Assembly: GCA_016935035.1 (NCBI GenBank)
Contig: JAFGRR010000230.1
Span: 1 to 8,555, forward strand
Length of the DNA: 8,555 bases
Direction: 5' to 3'
Source: Phycisphaerae bacterium
Lineage (GTDB): Bacteria; Planctomycetota; Phycisphaerae; UBA1845; Fen-1342
The notes below the pieces were generated by a model that saw only the letters and a program-made list of their open reading frames with translations, was not told where the DNA came from and did not search any database. Below are positions 7,271 to 8,555 of this stretch, one piece after another; within the stretch, counting starts at the first letter, position 1, and the number at the start of each line of letters is the position of its first letter. Position numbers and translations under genes: made by a program.

Positions 7271-7441
7271 TTGCTGGACGGGCTCCCCGCGGGACGGCTG
7301 CTGGATGTCACGATGGCCCCGGTTCGGCACGCCAGCCAGTGCCTGTACGACTTCACTGCGACACTCGCCGAGGGGAGCGCACCGCGAGTGGAAGAAGTGC
7401 CGTTCACCTGGCACCGCGGCGACATCCGGGGGGTCGCCTGA
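7271..7441 (+). CDS. Small conserved-looking protein of unknown function (TTG start)
   Basis: This 56-residue protein starts at TTG 7271, behind a strong Shine-Dalgarno sequence. It begins MLDGLPAGRLLDVTMAP and ends with T-W-H-R-G-D-I-R-G-V-A. Third codon positions are strongly G or C, as in the neighbouring genes, while the other frames here give low-complexity Arg/Gly/Pro-rich translations. The composition is mixed, with hydrophobic and charged residues, and there is no signal peptide, membrane helix or known motif. Its stop codon overlaps the start of the next gene as TGATG at 7439-7443, the usual arrangement for translational coupling, so the two products are probably made together. I do not recognise the family. 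An in-frame internal ATG lies at 7313, but it has no comparable ribosome binding site. Confidence 0.6.
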   Translation: MLDGLPAGRLLDVTMAPVRHASQCLYDFTATLAEGSAPRVEEVPFTWHRGDIRGVA

Positions 7442-8262
7442 TGGCGCGCGGGAATGGGGACGCTCGAAGTGCGCATTCTGCGCACTTGGTCTCTGGGCAA
7501 CGATTGGCGGCCCAGGCCGAGGCGCTCTGCCGCCGGGTGGCCCCGGACGTGGCCACGGGGCCGTTCTACGTGGTTCTGCGCTCGGACCTGCCGCCGGAGT
7601 ACCAGGGCGGCGACGGGGGCGCCCTGGCGCTAACGTCGCGGCACCTGGACCTGATGCTGCGGCCGACGCTCGAGCGCCAGCGCCGGTGGCGTGGCCGCGG
7701 GCCGGCGATCCTGCTCGACCCGGCCGAGATCGCCGCCGGCGCAGCGCGACGCCCGCGACCGACACGCACGCGGGTCTTTCTGCCGGTCGCCATGGGCGTG
7801 GTCCTGCACGAGCTTGCGCACATCATCGACGCCGGCCCACGCGACGACGCCGAGCCGGATCGTGACCTGGTCGAGTTCGGGCGGCTGATCCTCGCCGCGG
7901 ACCTGACCGGAGCGGCACCGCCGACGAACGGGCCGGGCGCCGACGTGCCATGGCGCGGGCACGAGGCGCCGTTCATTCGCATTGCAATGCACCTGGCGTA
8001 TCGCGCGCAGGCGTTCGGCGCCGACGTTCGCCCCGACGACGTCTTCCATGCCGCCGACTACGGGCTGTCGGCCACGCGGCATTATCACGCGGCACTGGGC
8101 GACGAACCCGAAGGCCGCGCGGGCGTCGACTTCGCCACGATCGTCACCGCCGCACCACCGGCTGCGTTCACCGATTTGTGGCGGTCCGACGTCGAACACT
8201 GGCACGCCGCCAATCCCCCGGACACGGATGTTCATCAGTCGCTCGCGCTGGGCGGGCGCTGA
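7441..8262 (+). CDS. Putative zinc-dependent (HExxH) peptidase-like protein
   Basis: A 273-residue protein. The hallmark is V-V-L-H-E-L-A-H-I-I-D with H123, E124 and H127, the zincin zinc-binding and catalytic pattern, followed by D130. It lies in a predicted hydrophobic helix, as is usual for these enzymes. Third-ligand candidates are D130 or acidic residues further on (such as E145). The C-terminal half is rich in His, Asp and aromatic residues. No signal peptide or membrane helix is seen, so a cytoplasmic location is likely. The start at 7441 is preferred because it overlaps the stop of the preceding gene (TGATG); the frame is open back to 7186, but that extension reads as Arg/Gly/Pro-rich noise and overlaps the small gene. 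An alternative start is TTG 7486, just after a strong palindrome. The motif is clear, but the substrate and family are unknown, and zincin-like folds may also be non-peptidase. Confidence 0.75.
   Translation: MARGNGDARSAHSAHLVSGQRLAAQAEALCRRVAPDVATGPFYVVLRSDLPPEYQGGDGGALALTSRHLDLMLRPTLERQRRWRGRGPAILLDPAEIAAGAARRPRPTRTRVFLPVAMGVVLHELAHIIDAGPRDDAEPDRDLVEFGRLILAADLTGAAPPTNGPGADVPWRGHEAPFIRIAMHLAYRAQAFGADVRPDDVFHAADYGLSATRHYHAALGDEPEGRAGVDFATIVTAAPPAAFTDLWRSDVEHWHAANPPDTDVHQSLALGGR
7467..7487. repeat. Perfect 9-bp inverted repeat inside the start of the HExxH gene
   Basis: AAGTGCGCA (7467-7475) and TGCGCACTT (7479-7487) are perfect complements separated by only TTC. The stem covers codons 9-16 of the HExxH gene and encodes the near-repeat S-A-H-S-A-H. 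In mRNA it would form a stable hairpin about 25 nt after the start codon. In DNA it could be a dimeric protein binding site. Confidence 0.6.
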
Positions 8263-8270
8263 AGCTGTTC

Positions 8271-8287
8271 CCCATTTCATGAAAGGG
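8271..8287 (+). promoter_or_regulatory. Hairpin overlapping a ribosome binding site
   Basis: The 30-nt gap between the last two genes contains the perfect palindrome TTTCATGAAA (8275-8284). It extends to CCC-A-TTT/AAAGGG with one bulged A. The right arm contains the Shine-Dalgarno bases AAAGGG that serve the ATG at 8293, so folding would hide the ribosome binding site. The regulatory role is inference. Confidence 0.35.
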
Positions 8288-8292
8288 ACGTC

Positions 8293-8555
8293 ATGTTGAA
8301 GGAGCTGTTGAGTGCGTTGGAGTCGCGCAAGCAGGGACGTGAAGGCGAATTCCAGAAGGTCGTCAAGCGCATCGCCGCGGGCGACACGGTCACGCCGGCC
8401 AGCGTCGAGAAGGTGCTGGCCGACAGCAGCAAGACGGCCGACGACCTGCGCGCCGCCGTCGAGCTGGCTACGCAACGCCGAGAGTGGCACGCGCGGCGGA
8501 AGGCGGCCGAGTCGCTCGAGATGGAGCGGGCATCGATCGAGAAGCAGATCGCGGC
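8293..8555 (+). CDS. Lys/Glu-rich, probably coiled-coil protein (partial, 3' end missing)
   Basis: Eighty-seven codons are visible before the window ends. The start ATG 8293 is preceded by AAAGGGA four bases upstream. The protein begins MLKELLSALESRKQGREGEF and continues with Ala, Lys, Glu, Arg and Leu spaced in heptad-like fashion, with a short break at A-G-D-T-V-T-P (about residues 29-35). It is predicted to be almost wholly helical, with no signal peptide or membrane segment in the visible part. It is 30 nt downstream of the HExxH gene on the same strand with no promoter or terminator seen between, so it probably belongs to the same operon. Such proteins occur as scaffolds, chaperones or structural proteins, including phage ones, but nothing here decides between these. 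The family is not recognised. Confidence 0.75.
   Translation, partial: MLKELLSALESRKQGREGEFQKVVKRIAAGDTVTPASVEKVLADSSKTADDLRAAVELATQRREWHARRKAAESLEMERASIEKQIA

Noticed and set aside
7186..7440. ATG 7186 (or nearby) as start of the HExxH gene
   Set aside because: The extension is Arg/Gly/Pro-rich, overlaps the better-supported 56-aa gene, lacks a ribosome binding site and begins inside the predicted promoter.
1..8555. CRISPR array, insertion sequence or tandem repeat array
   Set aside because: No regularly spaced direct repeats, terminal inverted repeats or transposase-like frames were found by reading both strands.

Overview
The window looks like a piece of a high-GC bacterial chromosome, most likely from the Planctomycetota. 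The clue is a short relic at about 6722-6889 encoding an EF-hand/dockerin-like motif followed by N-V-F-D-I-D, a C-terminal signature common in secreted planctomycete proteins. The very large multi-sensor kinase and the strong preference for G or C at third codon positions agree with this. The placement is an inference; there is no rRNA or housekeeping protein to anchor it.

Left part (1-403): no convincing complete gene. The first 65 bases may hold the N-terminus of a leftward gene. The rest is a leader region with a helically phased direct repeat (GTTATCA, 11 bp apart) and a strong Shine-Dalgarno sequence that fixes the start of the next gene at 404.

Centre (404-6694): one gene, about 74% of the window, encoding a 2096-residue membrane-bound hybrid histidine kinase. 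In order it has TM1, a periplasmic Tll0287-like (DUF3365) domain with a c-type haem motif CxxCH, TM2, a GAF domain with a CxxCP cluster, two PAS domains, a cysteine-rich PocR domain, two PAS domains, a second GAF domain, three PAS domains, HisKA, HATPase_c and a C-terminal receiver (REC). It appears to combine a haem-based periplasmic input with about ten cytoplasmic sensor modules. Its DNA-binding or HPt partner is not in the window.

Spacer (6695-7270): a decayed dockerin-like C-terminus in the same frame as the kinase stop codon, two perfect 8-bp GC-rich hairpins (the second a plausible terminator), and a leftward tRNA-Thr(UGU) gene with one T-stem mismatch and no encoded CCA.

Right part (7186-8555): a good sigma70-type promoter (TTGACG-N17-GATACT) leads into a compact rightward operon. 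It holds a 56-aa TTG-start protein, a 273-aa protein with a zincin-type HELAH motif (overlapping as TGATG), and a lysine/glutamate-rich, probably coiled-coil protein cut off by the window edge. None of the three has a recognised function. This is the least explained part of the window and could be a small accessory or phage-like cassette, although no phage hallmark gene is visible.
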